Shown: positions 40,507-51,967, counted from the stretch's first letter. The stretch: DNA of 64,000 nt from Petrolisthes cinctipes (GCA_033782935.1 JAWQEG010000135.1:312501-376500); one strand, 5' to 3'. The notes: generated by a model not told the origin, from the letters alone. Numbers and translations are program-made.

Positions 40507-41362
40507 AGTACGGTTGAACCGGGTGGACAGACGCTTTAATTAAGGGAGAAGATCTCAACTTTTCATAAGTGGTGACGTCATTTAATAGATTTAACATCTT
40601 TTCTTCGTAGTTAACTTTATCAAGTATCACAACTGAGTTGCTCTTGTCAGCTTTAGTTATGAAAATGGAGTTGTTTTTTCTTAAATTCTCCAAGGCCAAA
40701 CGAAACTGCCTAGGAATGGAATCATAGGAGTTAAAATGATCCAAAAAGCCATTGATTATAAAACCATTAAGGCACGGGAAATTATGCCTTCCATTAAATA
40801 CAGACGCAACAAAATCTAGGGCAATATTTCTACCAGGTTTTAGAGCAAAAGAAAAACCCAGTTGCAACACTTGATTTTCAATTTCCGATAGCACATAGGA
40901 CGACAAATTCACCACTGAGCCCATAACACCACAGTTGTTCCACTCACTGGCACTGCACAATTCGCTGATGACTCTGTTGTGTCTAATCCTGGTCTTGTTC
41001 ACTTCATGGTTACACTTGTTACTGGCTGTCTGAAGTACGGATTCCAACAAATCATCATGAAGGTGTCCTTTGAGAAGTCGTATGTTACGTCGAAGAAGCC
41101 AATACGACTCATCAACTTCTCGTTTTATGCAGGCAATACGCTCAAGTAGAGTGGCATGGGCAACATCAGGAAACGGTGTAGTCCTCCATCGAAAGAACGG
41201 CAAGAAAGACTTAGGGATGACTTGTTCATGGAGGAATTTCAGTAGAAGCTTCTTTTTCTTGACTGCCGTTAAACACTTCTCGTAACGTCGGAAGCAGGAG
41301 GTCAGGAACGGGAAAGTCAGCAGGAAGAAGGAGAAGAGGTGGTGTCTGATCGTGGGATCCAT
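40487..41362 (-). CDS. PLE ORF1, unit 16 (291 codons)
   Basis: Open from ATG 41362; private KKLLLKFLHEQ for KKLQLKFLHEQ, and LALENL as in family B. Confidence 0.8.
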   Translation of the reverse strand: MDPTIRHHLFSFFLLTFPFLTSCFRRYEKCLTAVKKKKLLLKFLHEQVIPKSFLPFFRWRTTPFPDVAHATLLERIACIKREVDESYWLLRRNIRLLKGHLHDDLLESVLQTASNKCNHEVNKTRIRHNRVISELCSASEWNNCGVMGSVVNLSSYVLSEIENQVLQLGFSFALKPGRNIALDFVASVFNGRHNFPCLNGFIINGFLDHFNSYDSIPRQFRLALENLRKNNSIFITKADKSNSVVILDKVNYEEKMLNLLNDVTTYEKLRSSPLIKASVHPVQPYCERTSQ

Positions 41363-41607
41363 AATGAAGTGGTAATTCACAATGACGTGAAGAGCAGCAT
41401 GCTAAGAAAAACCCACTTTTTATAGACAAAAAGCATTTAATATGGACGTTTCGGAGGCAACTACCTCCCTTTTCAGCAGTACCGAGTTGAATGAAACATT
41501 AAAGGAAAATAAGTAGTGACAGGGGGAGGGAGGGACAAGGTGTGTTCTGATGAAAGACAGACCACACCTTACCTCACCTCACCCAACCGACCTGAGCTGG
41601 CCATCCC

Positions 41608-42159
41608 TCAGGGATCCGACCCCACATCTGGGAGGGATTTGACCACTAGTGCTCTCATTAATGGATCTAGTTTGAGCATACCTTCATTTAAGTTAAAGTT
41701 TTTATAGTGCTGTATACATACTGATTCTAATACTCTACGTTTCTTGAAATTGTTGCACTTAATTATCGTTTTACCAGAATTCCAATGAAAACAGTGGTTG
41801 TTGTCATATATATGGACAAAGTTAGCATTATTTGTGTTACAATTTGTCATATCTCGTTTATGTTTTTTTCATTCTAACATCTAAAGATCTCCCAGTTTCA
41901 CCTATATAAACTAAGTCACAGTCTTTGCAAGGAATTTTGTATACTCCTGCTTGGGGCTGAACAGTGGCATTATTTCTTACAAGAGTAGTTTTGATACTAG
42001 AAGTATATTTGAAGGATATGTTTACATCAAGTTCTCTGCTAACTGACTGAATTTTTTCCAGACTTTTTACATAAGGAAGACATAAATAAGGTTTCTTTTC
42101 TGACTGACATTTAGGAACATAGAAGGTTTTCCTAGCCTTATCTAAGCTTTTCTGATAAA
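41608..42159 (-). pseudogene. GIY-YIG endonuclease region, unit 17
   Basis: An extra T near 41866 shifts the frame in the MKEHKRD segment, and the CCTTATCTAAGC deletion shifts the linker. Arg376 is intact here. The open 3' part is 41608-41850. Confidence 0.85.
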
Positions 42160-43098
42160 CTAATCAGGATATTTCAAGTTACGGAATATAATCCAATTTT
42201 TTTTTTCTACCTCTATATTTTTGGGGCTACAAATTCTTAATGCTCTGAGAAACAAGGTAGATATGACAGACATTTTGATAGAATCATTATGATAAGAGAA
42301 ACAATGAATGTACATATCACAATGAGTGTGTTTCCTATAGACAGTGAAAGTAGGGAAGTCATTAATTTTAATAACCAAAACATCAAGGAAGGGTAGGGAC
42401 CCATCAATTTCCCATTCCATTTTGAAATTGATAGATGGAACCAAGTCATTTAATTTGCAAAAGAAATCTTCAAAATTATTGAGACTGTTGGGCCAAAAGG
42501 AGAAAATGTCATCTACATACCTATGCCATATTAGATTTGGGGGTGCAATGTTGGATAATAACTCAGTTTCAAAAAATTCCATATACAAATTACTAAGGAT
42601 GGGGGATAACGGCGACCCCATAGCATTGCCAAAACGCTGAATGAAGAATTTATCATTAAAAGAAAAAGCATTGGATGAAACACAAAGATTAATTAGTTCA
42701 AGGAAGGAAGATATTGGCATACCCAAATCTAAATTATAGTCTGGCATTTTCCTACTTAGAAATTCTAATACATCGTTAAGTGGCACTTTAGTGAAGAGTG
42801 AATCTACATCAAAACTTACCATTTTTCCATTAGTTAGGTTTAGAGACTTAATTTTACCATTAAAATGTGAGGAATTTTTAATGTGTGAACTTGATATGCA
42901 TCCCACTAATGGTGATAATTTATTGGCTAAGAATGTTGATAATTTGTAGCTAAATGATCCACAGTACGAAACAATGGGGCGAAGAGGAACACCATTCTTA
43001 TGTGTTTTGGGTAGACCATATATGTGTGGAAGTTTAGGGTTGACTTGCATGAACCATTTGGCATCGATGTTGGGCACATTATTGAGTAGTTCTTTCAC
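42160..43098 (-). CDS. PLE reverse transcriptase ORF2, unit 17 (312 codons)
   Basis: All motifs present; private SHFNGK for SHFNDK. Confidence 0.9.
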   Translation of the reverse strand: MKELLNNVPNIDAKWFMQVNPKLPHIYGLPKTHKNGVPLRPIVSYCGSFSYKLSTFLANKLSPLVGCISSSHIKNSSHFNGKIKSLNLTNGKMVSFDVDSLFTKVPLNDVLEFLSRKMPDYNLDLGMPISSFLELINLCVSSNAFSFNDKFFIQRFGNAMGSPLSPILSNLYMEFFETELLSNIAPPNLIWHRYVDDIFSFWPNSLNNFEDFFCKLNDLVPSINFKMEWEIDGSLPFLDVLVIKINDFPTFTVYRKHTHCDMYIHCFSYHNDSIKMSVISTLFLRALRICSPKNIEVEKKNWIIFRNLKYPD

Positions 43099-43954
43099 AG
43101 TACGATTGAACCGGGTGGACAGACACTTTAATTAAGGGAGAAGATCTCAACTTTTCATAAGTGGTGACGTCATTTAATAGATTTAACATCTTTTCTTCGT
43201 AGTTAACTTTATCAAGTATCACAACTGAGTTGCTCTTGTCAGCTTTAGTTATGAAAATGGAGTTGTTTTTTCTTAAATTCTCCAAGGCCAAACAAAACCG
43301 CCTAGGAATGGAATCATAGGAGTTAAAATGATCCAAAAAGTTATTGATTATAAAACCATTAAGGCACGGGAAATTATGCCTTCCATTAAATACAGACGCA
43401 ACAAAATCTAGGGCAATATTTCTACCAGGTTTTAGAGCAAAAGAAAAACCCAGTAGCAACACTTGATTTTCAATTTCCGATAGCACATAGGACGACAAAT
43501 TCACCACTGAGCCCATAACACCACAGTTGTTCCACTCACTGGCACTGCACAATTCGCTGATGACTCTGTTGTGTCTAATCCTGGTCTTGTTCACTTCATG
43601 GTTACACTTGTTACTGGCTGTCTGAAGTACGGATTCCAACAAATCATCATTAATGTGTCCTTTGAGAAGTCATATGTTACGTCGAAGAAGCCAATACGAC
43701 TCATCAACTTCTCGTTTTATGCAGGCAACACGCTCAAGTAGAGTGGCACGGGCAACATCTGGAAACGGTGTAGTCCTCCATCTAAAGAACGGCAAGAAAG
43801 ACTTAGGGATGACTTGTTTATGGAGGAATTTCAGTTAAAGCTTCTTTTTCTTGAATGCCGTTAAACACTTCTCGTAACGTCGGAAGCAGGAGGTCAGGAA
43901 CGGGAAAGTCAGCAGGAAGAAGGAGAAGAGGTGGTGTCTGATCGTGGGATCCAT
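43079..43954 (-). pseudogene. PLE ORF1, unit 17, with two internal stops
   Basis: TGA at 43670-43672 (Arg of NIRLL, a CpG transition) and TAA at 43835-43837 (Gln of KKLQLK). Also GHIND for GHLHD, INNFL for INGFL and QLGF to LLGF. Confidence 0.87.
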
Positions 43955-44199
43955 AATGAAGTGGTAATTCACAATGACGTGAAGAGCAGCATGCTAAGAA
44001 AAACCCACTTTTTATAGACAAAAAGCATTTAATATGGACGTTTCGGAGGCAACTACCTCCCTTTTCAGCAGTACCGAGTTGAATGAAACACGAAAGGAAA
44101 ATAAGTAGTGGCAGGGGGAGGGAGGGACAAGGTGTGTTCTGATGAAAGACAGACCACACCTCACCTCACCTCACCCAACCGACCTGAGCTGGCCATCCC

Positions 44200-44751
44200 T
44201 CAGGGATCCGACCCCACATCTGGGAGGGATTTGACCACTAGTGCTCTCGTTAATGGATCTAATTTGAGCATACCTTCATTTAAGTTAAAGTTTTTATAGT
44301 GCTGTATACATACTGATTCTAATATTCTACGTTTCTTGAAATTGTTGCACTTAATTATCATTTTACCAGAATTCCAATCAATACAGTGGTTGTTGTCATA
44401 TACATGGACAAAGTTAGCATTATTTGTGTTACAATTCGTCATATCTCGTTTATGTTCTTTCATTCTAACATCTAAAGATCTCCTAGTTTCACCTATATAA
44501 ACTAAGTCACAGTCTTTGCAAGGAATTTTGTATACTCGTGCTTGGGGCTGAACAGTGGCATTATTTCTTAAAAGAGTAGTTTTGATACTAGAAGTATATT
44601 TGAAGGATATGTTTACATCAAGTTCTCTGCTAACTGACTGAATTTTTTCCAGACTTTTTACATAAGGAAGACATAAATAAGGTTTCTTTTCGGACTGACA
44701 TTTAGGAACATAGAAGGTTTTCCTAGCCTTATAATAAGCTTTTCTGATAAA
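44200..44751 (-). pseudogene. GIY-YIG endonuclease region, unit 18
   Basis: No internal stop seen after the TAG, but the Gly of GVY is Arg and GETGR is GETRR, two damaged signature positions. The Glu of RRILES is kept. Confidence 0.83.
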
Positions 44752-44765
44752 CTAATCAGGATATT

Positions 44766-45689
44766 TCAAGTTACGGAATATAATCCAATTTTTTTTTCTA
44801 CCTCTATATTTTTGGGGCTACAAATTCTTAATGCTCTGAGAAACAAGGTAGATATGACAGACATTTTGATAGAATCATTATGATAAGAGAAAAAATGAAT
44901 GTACATATCACAATGAGTGTGTTTCCTATAGACAGTGAAAGTAGGGAAGTCATTAATTTTAGTAACCAAAACATCAAGAAAGGGTAGGGACCCGTCAATT
45001 TCCCATTCCATTTTGAAATTGATAGATGGAACAAAGTCATTTAATTTGCAAAAGAAATCTTCAAAATTATTGAGACTGTTGGGCCAAAAGGAGAAAATGT
45101 CATCTACATACCTATGCCATATTAGATTTGGGGGTGCAATGTTGGATAATAACTCAGTTTCAAAAAATTCCATATACAAATTACTAAGGATGGGGGATAA
45201 CGGCGACCCCATAGCATTGCCAAAACGCTGAATGAAGAATTTATCATTAAAAGAAAAAGCATTGGATGAAACACAAAGATTAATTAATTCAAGGAAGGAA
45301 GATATTGGCATACCCAAATCTAAATTATAGTCTGGCATTTTCCTACTTAGAAATTCTAATACATCGTTAAGTGGCACTTTAGTGAAGAGTGAATCTACAT
45401 CAAAACTTACCATTTTTCCATTAGTTAGGTTTAGAGACTTAATTTTATCATTAAAATGTGAGGAATTTTTAATGTGTGAACTTGATATGCATCCCACTAA
45501 TGGTGATAATTTATTGGCTAAGAATGTTGATAATTTGTAGCTAAATGATCCACAGTACGAAACAATGGGGCGAAGAGGAACACCATTCTTATGTGTTTTG
45601 GGTAGACCATATATGTGTGGAAGTTTAGGGTTGACTTGCATGAACCATTTGGCATCGATGTTGGGCACATTATTGAGAAGTTCTTTCAC
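44766..45689 (-). CDS. PLE reverse transcriptase ORF2, unit 18 (307 codons)
   Basis: All RT motifs present including LPFLD. The T9 run changes the tail to GLYSVT. Private KLNDFV for KLNDLV. Confidence 0.88.
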   Translation of the reverse strand: MKELLNNVPNIDAKWFMQVNPKLPHIYGLPKTHKNGVPLRPIVSYCGSFSYKLSTFLANKLSPLVGCISSSHIKNSSHFNDKIKSLNLTNGKMVSFDVDSLFTKVPLNDVLEFLSRKMPDYNLDLGMPISSFLELINLCVSSNAFSFNDKFFIQRFGNAMGSPLSPILSNLYMEFFETELLSNIAPPNLIWHRYVDDIFSFWPNSLNNFEDFFCKLNDFVPSINFKMEWEIDGSLPFLDVLVTKINDFPTFTVYRKHTHCDMYIHFFSYHNDSIKMSVISTLFLRALRICSPKNIEVEKKIGLYSVT

Positions 45690-46545
45690 AGTACGGTTGA
45701 ACCGGGTGGACAGACGCTTTAATTAAGGGAGAAGATCTCAACTTTTCATAAGTGGTGACGTCATTTAATAGATTTAACATCTTTTCTTCGTAGTTAACTT
45801 TATCAAGTATCACAACTGAGTTGCTCTTGTCAGCTTTAGTTATGAAAATGGAGTTGTTTTTTCTTAAATTCTCCAAGGCCAAACGAAACCGCCTAGGAAT
45901 GGAATCATAGGAGTTAAAATGATCCAAAAAGCCATTGATTATAAAACCATTAAGGCACGGGAAATTATGCCTTCCATTAAATACAGACGCAACAAAATCT
46001 AGGGCAATATTTCTACCAGGTTTTAGAGCAAAAGAAAAACCCAGTTGCAACACTTGATTTTCAATTTCCGATAGCACATAGGACGACAAATTCACCACTG
46101 AGCCCATAACACCACAGTTGTTCCACTCACTGGCACTGCACAATTCGCTGATGACTCTGTTGTGTCTAATCCTGGTCTTGTTCACTTCATGGTAACACTT
46201 CTTACTGGCTGTCTGAAGTACGGATTCCAACAAATCATTATGAAGGTGTCCTTTGAGAAGTCGTATGTTACGTCGAAGAAGCCAATACGACTCATCAACT
46301 TCTCGTTTTATGCAGGCAACACGCTCAATTAGAGTGGCATGGGCAACATCAGGAAACGGTGTAGTCCTCCATCTAAAGAACGGCAAGAAAGACTTAGGGA
46401 TGACTTGTTTATGGAGGAATTTCAGTTGAAGCTTCTTTTTCTTGAATGCCGTTAAACACTTCTCGTAACGTCGGAAGCAGGAGGTCAGGAACGGGAAAGT
46501 CAGCAGGAAGAAGGAGAAGAGGTGGTGTCTGATCGTGGGATCCAT
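45670..46545 (-). CDS. PLE ORF1, unit 18 (291 codons)
   Basis: Open from ATG 46545; shares TAFKKKKL, TLIERV, LHNDLL and SKKCYHE with unit 19 only. Confidence 0.8.
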   Translation of the reverse strand: MDPTIRHHLFSFFLLTFPFLTSCFRRYEKCLTAFKKKKLQLKFLHKQVIPKSFLPFFRWRTTPFPDVAHATLIERVACIKREVDESYWLLRRNIRLLKGHLHNDLLESVLQTASKKCYHEVNKTRIRHNRVISELCSASEWNNCGVMGSVVNLSSYVLSEIENQVLQLGFSFALKPGRNIALDFVASVFNGRHNFPCLNGFIINGFLDHFNSYDSIPRRFRLALENLRKNNSIFITKADKSNSVVILDKVNYEEKMLNLLNDVTTYEKLRSSPLIKASVHPVQPYCERTSQ

Positions 46546-46790
46546 AATGAAGTGGTAATTCACAATGACGTGAAGAGCAGCATGCTAAGAAAAACCCACT
46601 TTTTATAGACAAAAAGCATTTAATATGGACGTTTCGGAGGCAACTACCTCCCTTTTCAGCAGTACCGAGTTGAATGAAACATGAAAGGAAAATAAGTAGT
46701 GACAGGGGGAGGGAGGGACAAGGTGTGTTCTGATGAAAGACAGACCACACCTCACCTCACCTCACCCAACCGACCTGAGCTGGCCATCCC

Positions 46791-47342
46791 TCAGGGATCC
46801 GACCCCACATCTGGGAGGGATTTGACCACTAGTGCTCTCGTTAATGGATCTAGTTTGAGCATACCTTCATTTAAGTTAAAGTTTTTATAGTGCTGTATAC
46901 ATACTGATTCTAATATTCTACGTTTCTTGAAATTGTTGCACTTAATTATCATTTTACCAGAATTCCAATCAATACAGTGGTTGTTGTCATATACATGGAC
47001 AAAGTTAGCATTATTTGTGTTACAATTCGTCATATCTCGTTTATGTTCTTTCATTCTAACATCTAAAGATCTCCCAGTTTCACCTATATAAACTCAGTCA
47101 CAGTCTTTGCAAGGAATTTTGTATACTCGTACTTGGGGCTGAACAGTGGAATTATTTCTTACAAGAGTAGTTTTGATACTAGAAGTATATTTGAAGGATA
47201 TGTTTACATCAAGTTCTCTGCTAACTGACTGAATTTTTTCCAGACTTTTTACATAAGGAAGACATAAATAAGGTTTCTTTTCGGACTGACATTTAGGAAC
47301 ATAGAAGGTTTTCCTAGCCTTATAATAAGCTTTTCTGATAAA
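46791..47342 (-). pseudogene. GIY-YIG endonuclease region, unit 19
   Basis: Leu397, between the Cys pair and VYIG, is TGA (AACTCAGTCAC on the plus strand). The Gly of GVY is Arg. Same lesions in unit 20. Confidence 0.85.
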
Positions 47343-47356
47343 CTAATCAGGATATT

Positions 47357-48280
47357 TCAAGTTACGGAATATAATCCAATTTTTTTTTCTACCTCTAAAT
47401 TTTTGGGGCTACAAATTCTTAATGCTCTGAGAAACAAGGTAGATATGACAGACATTTTGATAGAATCATTATGATAAGAGAAACAATGAATGTACATATC
47501 ACAATGAGTGTGTTTCCTATAGACAGTGAAAGTAGGGAAGTCATTAATTTTAGTAACCAAAACATCAAGGAAGGGTAGGGACCCATCAATTTCCCATTCC
47601 ATTTTGAAATTGATAGATGGAACCAAGTCATTTAATTTGCAAAAGAAATCTTCAAAATTATTGAGACTGTTGGGCCAAAAGGAGAAAATGTCATCTACAT
47701 ACCTATGCCATATTAGATTTAGGGGTGCAATGTTGGATAATAACTCAGTTTCAAAAAATTCCATATACAAATTACTAAGGATGGGGGATAACGGCGACCC
47801 CATAGCATTGCCAAAACGCTGAATGAAGAATTTATCATTAAAAGAAAAAGCATTGGATGAAACACAAAGATTAATTAATTCAAGGAAGGAAGATATTGGC
47901 ATACCCAAATCTAAATCATAGTCTGGCATTTTCCTACTTAGAAATTCTAATACATCGTTAAGTGGCACTTTAGTGAAGAGTGAATCTACATCAAAACTTA
48001 CCATTTTTCCATTAGTTAGGTTTCGAGACTTAATTTTATCATTAAAATGTGAGAAATTTTTAATGTGTGAACTTGATATGCATCCCACTAATGGTGATAA
48101 TTTATTGGCTAAGAATGTTGATAATTTGTAGCTAAATGATCCACAGTACGAAACAATGGGGCGAAGAGGAACACCATTCTTATGTGTTTTGGGTAGACCA
48201 TATATGTGTGGAAGTTTAGGGTTGACTTGCATGAACCATTTGGCATCGATGTTGGGCACATTATTGAGTAGTTCTTTCAC
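47357..48280 (-). CDS. PLE reverse transcriptase ORF2, unit 19 (307 codons)
   Basis: Protein identical to unit 20: KNFSHF, IKSRNL, IAPLNLIW. T9 tail. Confidence 0.88.
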   Translation of the reverse strand: MKELLNNVPNIDAKWFMQVNPKLPHIYGLPKTHKNGVPLRPIVSYCGSFSYKLSTFLANKLSPLVGCISSSHIKNFSHFNDKIKSRNLTNGKMVSFDVDSLFTKVPLNDVLEFLSRKMPDYDLDLGMPISSFLELINLCVSSNAFSFNDKFFIQRFGNAMGSPLSPILSNLYMEFFETELLSNIAPLNLIWHRYVDDIFSFWPNSLNNFEDFFCKLNDLVPSINFKMEWEIDGSLPFLDVLVTKINDFPTFTVYRKHTHCDMYIHCFSYHNDSIKMSVISTLFLRALRICSPKNLEVEKKIGLYSVT

Positions 48281-49136
48281 AGTACGGATGAACCAGGTGG
48301 ACAGACACTTTAATTAAGGGAGAAGATCTCAACTTTTCATAAGTGTTGACGTCATTTAATAGATTTAACATCTTTTCTTCGTAGTTAACTTTATCAAGTA
48401 TCACAACTGAGTTGCTCTTGTCAGCTTTAGTTATGAAAATGGAGTTGTTTTTTCTTAAATTCTCCAAGGCCAAACGAAACCGCCTAGGAATGGAATCATA
48501 GGAGTTAAAATGATCCAAAAAGCCATTGATTATAAAACCATTAAGGCACGGGAAATTATGCCTTCCATTAAATACAGACGCAACAAAATCTAGGGCAATA
48601 TTTCTACCAGGTTTTAGAGCAAAAGAAAAACCCAGTTGCAACACTTGATTTTCAATTTCCGATAGCACATAGGACGACAAATTCACCACTGAGCCCATAA
48701 CACCACAGTTGTTCCACTCACTGGCACTGCACAATTCGCTGATGACTCTGTTGTGTCTAATCCTGGTCTTGTTCACTTCATGGTAACACTTCTTACTGGC
48801 TGTCTGAAGTACGGATTCCAACAAATCATTATGAAGGTGTCCTTTGAGAAGTCGTATGTTACGTCGAAGAAGCCAATACGACTCATCAACTTCTCGTTTT
48901 ATGCAGGCAACACGCTCAATTAGAGTGGCATGGGCAACATCAGGAAACGGTGTAGTCCTCCATCTAAAGAACGGCAAGAAAGACTTAGGGATGACTTGTT
49001 TATGGAGGAATTTCAGTTGAAGCTTCTTTTTCTTGAATGCCGTTAAACACTTCTCGTAACGTCGGAAGCAGGAGGTCAGGAACGGGAAAGTCAGCAGGAA
49101 GAAGGAGAAGAGGTGGTGTCTGATCGTGGGATCCAT
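48261..49136 (-). CDS. PLE ORF1, unit 19 (291 codons)
   Basis: Open from ATG 49136. Its last part (DVNTYEKL, VHLVHPYC) matches unit 20, while its first part matches unit 18. Confidence 0.8.
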   Translation of the reverse strand: MDPTIRHHLFSFFLLTFPFLTSCFRRYEKCLTAFKKKKLQLKFLHKQVIPKSFLPFFRWRTTPFPDVAHATLIERVACIKREVDESYWLLRRNIRLLKGHLHNDLLESVLQTASKKCYHEVNKTRIRHNRVISELCSASEWNNCGVMGSVVNLSSYVLSEIENQVLQLGFSFALKPGRNIALDFVASVFNGRHNFPCLNGFIINGFLDHFNSYDSIPRRFRLALENLRKNNSIFITKADKSNSVVILDKVNYEEKMLNLLNDVNTYEKLRSSPLIKVSVHLVHPYCERTTQ

Positions 49137-49376
49137 AATGAAGTGGTAATTCACAATGACGTGAAGAGCAGCATGCTAAGAAAAACCCACTTTTTATAGA
49201 CAAAAAGCATTTAATATGGACGTTTCGGAGGCAACTACCTCCCTTTTCAGCAGTACCGAGTTGAATGAAACATGAAAGGAAAATAAGTAGTGACAGGGGG
49301 AGGGAGGGACAAGGTGTGTTCTGATGAAAGACAGACCACACCTCACCTCACCCAACCGACCTGAGCTGGCCATCCC

Positions 49377-49928
49377 TCAGGGATCCGACCCCACATCTGG
49401 GAGGGATTTGACCACTAGTGCTCTCGTTAATGGATCTAGTTTGAGCATACCTTCATTTAAGTTAAAGTTTTTATAGTGCTGTATACATACTGATTCTAAT
49501 ATTCTACGTTTCTTGAAATTGTTGCACTTAATTATCATTTTACCAGAATTCCAATCAATACAGTGGTTGTTGTCATATACATGGACAAAGTTAGCATTAT
49601 TTGTGTTACAATTCGTCATATCTCGTTTATGTTCTTTCATTCTAACATCTAAAGATCTCCCAGTTTCACCTATATAAACTCAGTCACAGTCTTTGCAAGG
49701 AATTTTGTATACTCGTACTTGGGGCTGAACAGTGGAATTATTTCTTACAAGAGTAGTTTTGATACTAGAAGTATATTTGAAGGATATGTTTACATCAAGT
49801 TCTCTGCTAACTGACTGAATTTTTTCCAGACTTTTTACATAAGGAAGACATAAATAAGGTTTCTTTTCGGACTGACATTTAGGAACATAGAAGGTTTTCC
49901 TAGCCTTATAATAAGCTTTTCTGATAAA
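49377..49928 (-). pseudogene. GIY-YIG endonuclease region, unit 20
   Basis: Leu397 TGA and Arg in GVY, as in unit 19. The last 87 codons (49377-49640) are open. Confidence 0.85.
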
Positions 49929-49942
49929 CTAATCAGGATATT

Positions 49943-50866
49943 TCAAGTTACGGAATATAATCCAATTTTTTTTTCTACCTCTAAATTTTTGGGGCTACAA
50001 ATTCTTAATGCTCTGAGAAACAAGGTAGATATGACAGACATTTTGATAGAATCATTATGATAAGAGAAACAATGAATGTACATATCACAATGAGTGTGTT
50101 TCCTATAGACAGTGAAAGTAGGGAAGTCATTAATTTTAGTAACCAAAACATCAAGGAAGGGTAGGGACCCATCAATTTCCCATTCCATTTTGAAATTGAT
50201 AGATGGAACCAAGTCATTTAATTTGCAAAAGAAATCTTCAAAATTATTGAGACTGTTGGGCCAAAAGGAGAAAATGTCATCTACATACCTATGCCATATT
50301 AGATTTAGGGGTGCAATGTTGGATAATAACTCAGTTTCAAAAAATTCCATATACAAATTACTAAGGATGGGGGATAACGGCGACCCCATAGCATTGCCAA
50401 AACGCTGAATGAAGAATTTATCATTAAAAGAAAAAGCATTGGATGAAACACAAAGATTAATTAATTCAAGGAAGGAAGATATTGGCATACCCAAATCTAA
50501 ATCATAGTCTGGCATTTTCCTACTTAGAAATTCTAATACATCGTTAAGTGGCACTTTAGTGAAGAGTGAATCTACATCAAAACTTACCATTTTTCCATTA
50601 GTTAGGTTTCGAGACTTAATTTTATCATTAAAATGTGAGAAATTTTTAATGTGTGAACTTGATATGCATCCCACTAATGGTGATAATTTATTGGCTAAGA
50701 ATGTTGATAATTTGTAGCTAAATGATCCACAGTACGAAACAATGGGGCGAAGAGGAACACCATTCTTATGTGTTTTGGGTAGACCATATATGTGTGGAAG
50801 TTTAGGGTTGACTTGCATGAACCATTTGGCATCGATGTTGGGCACATTATTGAGTAGTTCTTTCAC
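49943..50866 (-). CDS. PLE reverse transcriptase ORF2, unit 20 (307 codons)
   Basis: Same protein as unit 19, supporting a very recent duplication. Confidence 0.88.
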   Translation of the reverse strand: MKELLNNVPNIDAKWFMQVNPKLPHIYGLPKTHKNGVPLRPIVSYCGSFSYKLSTFLANKLSPLVGCISSSHIKNFSHFNDKIKSRNLTNGKMVSFDVDSLFTKVPLNDVLEFLSRKMPDYDLDLGMPISSFLELINLCVSSNAFSFNDKFFIQRFGNAMGSPLSPILSNLYMEFFETELLSNIAPLNLIWHRYVDDIFSFWPNSLNNFEDFFCKLNDLVPSINFKMEWEIDGSLPFLDVLVTKINDFPTFTVYRKHTHCDMYIHCFSYHNDSIKMSVISTLFLRALRICSPKNLEVEKKIGLYSVT

Positions 50867-51722
50867 AGTACGGATGAACCAGGTGGACAGACACTTTAAT
50901 TAAGGGAGAAGATCTCAACTTTTCATAAGTGTTGACGTCATTTAATAGATTTAACATCTTTTCTTCGTAGTTAACTTTATCAAGTATCACAACTGAGTTG
51001 CTCTTGTCAGCTTTAGTTATGAAAATGGAGTTGTTTTTTCTTAAATTCTCTAAGGCCAAACGAAACCGCCTAGGAATGGAATCATAGGAGTTAAAATGAT
51101 CCAAAAAGCCATTGATTATAAAACCATTAAGGCACGGGAAATTATGCCTTCCATTAAATACAGACGCAACAAAATCTAGGGCAATATTTCTACCAGGTTT
51201 TAGAGCAAAAGAAAAACCCAGTAGCAACACTTGATTTTCAATTTCCGATAGCACATAGGACGACAAATTCACCACTGAGCCCATAACACCACAGTTGTTC
51301 CACTCACTGACACTGCAAAATTCGCTGATGACTCTGTTGTGTCTAATCCTGGTCTTGTTCACTTCATGGTTACACTTGTTACTGGCTGTCTGAAGTACGG
51401 ATTCCAACAAATCATCATGAAGGTGTCCTTTGAGAAGTCGTATGTTACGTCGAAGAAGCCAATACGACTCATCAACTTCTCGTTTTATGCAGGCAACACG
51501 CTCAAGTAGAGTGGCACGGGCAACATCAGGAAACGGTGTAGTCCTCCATCTAAAGAACGGCAAGAAAGACTTAGGGATGACTTGTTTATGGAGGAATTTC
51601 AGTTAAAGCTTCTTTTTCTTGACTGCCGTTAAACACTTCTCGTAACGTCGGAAGCAGGAGGTCAGGAACGGGAAAGTCAGCAGGAAGAAGGAGAAGAGGT
51701 GGTGTCTGATCGTGGGATCCAT
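50847..51722 (-). pseudogene. PLE ORF1, unit 20, with an internal stop
   Basis: Gln of KKLQLK is TAA at 51603-51605. Private EFCSVSEW for ELCSASEW. Confidence 0.86.
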
Positions 51723-51967
51723 AATGAAGTGGTAATTCACAATGACGTGAAGAGCAGCATGCTAAGAAAAACCCACTTTTTATAGACAAAAAGCATTTAA
51801 TATGGACGTTTCGGAGGCAACTACCTCCCTTTTCAGCAGTACAGAGTTGAATGAAACATGAAAGGAAAATAAGTAGTGACAGGGGGAGGGAGGGACAAGG
51901 TGTGTTCTGATGAAAGACAGACCACACCTCACCTCACCTCACCCAACCGACCTGAGCTGGCCATCCC

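Larger units (their letters stand above)
39017..41607 (-). mobile_element. PLE unit 16 (family C, 2591 bp)
   Basis: Shares the CCTTATCTAAGC deletion and TTTTCTGACTGAC with units 13 and 17, and VHIYDNN with unit 17. Spacer 41363-41607. Confidence 0.95.
41608..44199 (-). mobile_element. PLE unit 17 (C/D chimera, 2592 bp)
   Basis: Family C up to about 42,900 (GATATGCATC); from about 43085 it has GAGTAGTTC, GACACTT and CAGTAGCAAC, as in the units 20-21 ORF1. Spacer 43955-44199 carries a private change giving AAACACGAAAGG. Confidence 0.95.
44200..46790 (-). mobile_element. PLE unit 18 (family C/D, 2591 bp)
   Basis: T9 homopolymer, as in family A, on a family C background. ORF1 matches unit 19 (LIERV, HLHND, KKCYHE). 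Spacer 46546-46790. Confidence 0.95.
46791..49376 (-). mobile_element. PLE unit 19 (family D, 2586 bp)
   Basis: Its ORF1 matches unit 18 and its RT matches unit 20, as expected if one unit-length segment was duplicated in place. The spacer 49137-49376 has one CCTCA fewer. Confidence 0.95.
49377..51967 (-). mobile_element. PLE unit 20 (family D, 2591 bp)
   Basis: The lower half duplicates unit 19; the upper half (CAGTAGCAAC, VARATLLERV) resembles units 17 and 21. Spacer 51723-51967. Confidence 0.95.
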
